Source: Hydractinia symbiolongicarpus (Eukaryota; Cnidaria; Hydrozoa; Anthoathecata; Hydractiniidae). Taken from it: 64,000 nucleotides of DNA. A program made the translations under genes and the position numbers. Under the pieces are notes generated by a model. It saw only the letters and a program-made list of their open reading frames with translations, did not search any database and was not told where the DNA came from. The stretch's first letter is position 1; each line of letters opens with the position of its first letter. Location: the NCBI RefSeq assembly GCF_029227915.1, contig NC_079876.1, positions 24,430,001-24,494,000 on the forward strand, given 5' to 3'. Of this stretch, positions 62,613 through 64,000 are shown in pieces.

Positions 62613-64000
62613 AGAACCTACGCTTCGCGACGAAGTTGAAGAAGAGGCTGAGGAAGACTATCTTGACGCTAACCATGATCTTTTTGAAAAGGGTAAAGAA
62701 GACGAGAACCTAGAAGGGAAAGAAGTCTATGAATGGGCAGACAAACCATTTAACAGTGAAGTGACCGAAATTTTTTAGCGTAGTAATACAGATGACACAT
62801 TGGATGATATGTTTTCATATATAAAAAAAGCAAGTAAAGAACCCAGCCATGCCAGAGAGTAAATATACCATCGATTGAATCATGCATTTGTACGTAGGCT
62901 TTCATAAGCTACAGCTTAGGAGAGGTTCCTCATATATAGAACTGCCTAAATGGATTTTCGATAAAAAGGCGATCATCAAACTTAAAAATGAAGTTAAAGA
63001 ATGTTTAAAGGGGGTCGTCATTTTGAAAGTCTACTTATCCGGATAAAAGATCGTAGAGAGACCAAGACCAGAAAGCTGAACAAGCAAGCGCCATCAGGTT
63101 GGTGCATGTTTAGCAAATTTGCTTACGAATCCACTAACGGTTTACCGTGGCAAAGATTGTGTTAAGCGATTCGTGGACCATCTGGAAGACGAGGTGAAGA
63201 GGTTGTATGATACATTCCCACAGCAGCCGATGACTGACCTCACAGAGGGGCTAAAGAGAGATTACAACGAGGCAACAGAATGGCACATTCGCATGAAACC
63301 TTTCAACGATCCTGAGCATAATCGCAAGGTTCGAGATCACTGTCACTACACGGTATTTACCAAGGTGCAGCCCATAACAACTGCAACCTAGCGTATAAGA
63401 TTCCAAAACACATCCCAATCATTTTCCACGACCTGAGTGAGTACGAAGCGCATCTTTTTTTAGAGAACTAGAAGAGAAATACAATACTAAAGATATTGGC
63501 TGTATAGCTGAAAATTCTGAGAAGTATTTCAGCCTTAACGTCAACGTTAAGGTGGCGTTAACAGGTGTTACCAACTCGAATGGAGAGCAGGTAATCAAGA
63601 AAATAGAGCTCAGATTTATCGGCAGCCTCCGATTTATGCCATCGAGTCTAGATAAACTATCATGAAACCTTAGTGGAACGAGCTCTAGTGTGATAAAGTG
63701 TAAAAATTGACACAAGAGTGTTTAGAATTTGAGAGTATATCAGATGACTATATCGCTACATTTTTGTGTAACAATTGTAAGTTAGAGACCCCAAAGCAGC
63801 TGAGGGAAGAAGACCTAAAATTAAATTTACATTCCATGGTACGATTCTTCAATAAGGATGATATGTTTCCGATAATGCTTCAAAAGGGCGTGTACCCGTG
63901 TGCATACATGGATGGGTGGGAACGGTTTCAAGAATTAGAACTACTTCCAAAGGAAGCATTTTATAGCAAGCTCAATATGAAGAATATCTCGCTCAAAGAC
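62613..64000 (+). mobile_element. Degraded Polinton (Maverick) DNA polymerase B region, continues past the window
   Basis: The plus strand has an acidic frame (62613-62778), then segments typical of Polinton protein-primed DNA polymerase B: ESTNGLPWQ (63.13 kb), RFVDHLEDEVKRLYDTFPQQ, KVRDHCHYT (zinc-like His/Cys block, 63.34 kb), a frame change, AAHNNCNL, IIFHDLSEYEAHLF, then stops and shifts before KGVYPCAYMDGWERF and PKEAFYSKLNMKNI at the very end. This is the N-terminal exonuclease side of the polymerase; the catalytic domain would lie beyond 64000. Several frame breaks and stops show the copy is decayed. Polintons are large self-replicating elements related to DNA viruses; no capsid or integrase gene is seen here. 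Confidence 0.8.

Overview
The window is intron-rich, AT-rich animal DNA. It has GT-AG introns, single-domain Ig and FN3 exons flanked by phase-1 introns, and a dense load of eukaryotic mobile elements (hAT, TTAA-inserting elements, Helitron-like elements, LINE, Penelope-like, Polinton). The gene content and element mix fit a cnidarian, most likely a hydrozoan; that is an inference from style and gene families, not from a marker gene.

Layout: 1-6.28 kb is mostly non-coding, with one TTAA-flanked MITE and a 58-bp tandem repeat. From 6298 to 56941 one plus-strand gene covers about 51 kb. I could join 30 exons with every intron phase matching and no internal stop, giving a predicted 1911-residue LAR-like (type IIA) receptor protein tyrosine phosphatase: signal peptide, seven Ig domains and five FN3 domains in an interleaved order, a basic furin-type cleavage motif, one membrane span and tandem PTP domains. 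D1 has the full catalytic set; D2 has WPE instead of WPD. A poly(A) signal follows at 57181.

Its large introns are filled with other things: decayed copies of its own Ig exons (7606, 16550), a hAT element with a broken transposase (11498-13671), head-to-tail Helitron-like elements (19141-21048), a 13-kb intron with LINE, Penelope and tRNA-like debris and a 474-bp TCTG array, and two TTAA-flanked DNA elements that each carry a domain resembling the C-terminal 'ballast' region of the P2X7 receptor. The copy in the 2.1-kb element (45047-47168) is an intact three-exon, 203-codon gene, convergent with a transposase fragment. The copy at 19660-20929 is dead.

Downstream, 57.2-60.7 kb is intergenic with a LINE remnant. 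On the minus strand, 60729-62019 holds the last two exons of a type I membrane receptor: a transmembrane exon and a tail with tyrosine motifs spaced like ITAMs. No ectodomain exon is visible upstream of it. Instead a degraded Polinton (Maverick) DNA polymerase B region runs from about 62.6 kb past the end of the window. The phosphatase gene and the tyrosine-motif receptor lie tail to tail. A signalling link between them is possible but only suggested by position.
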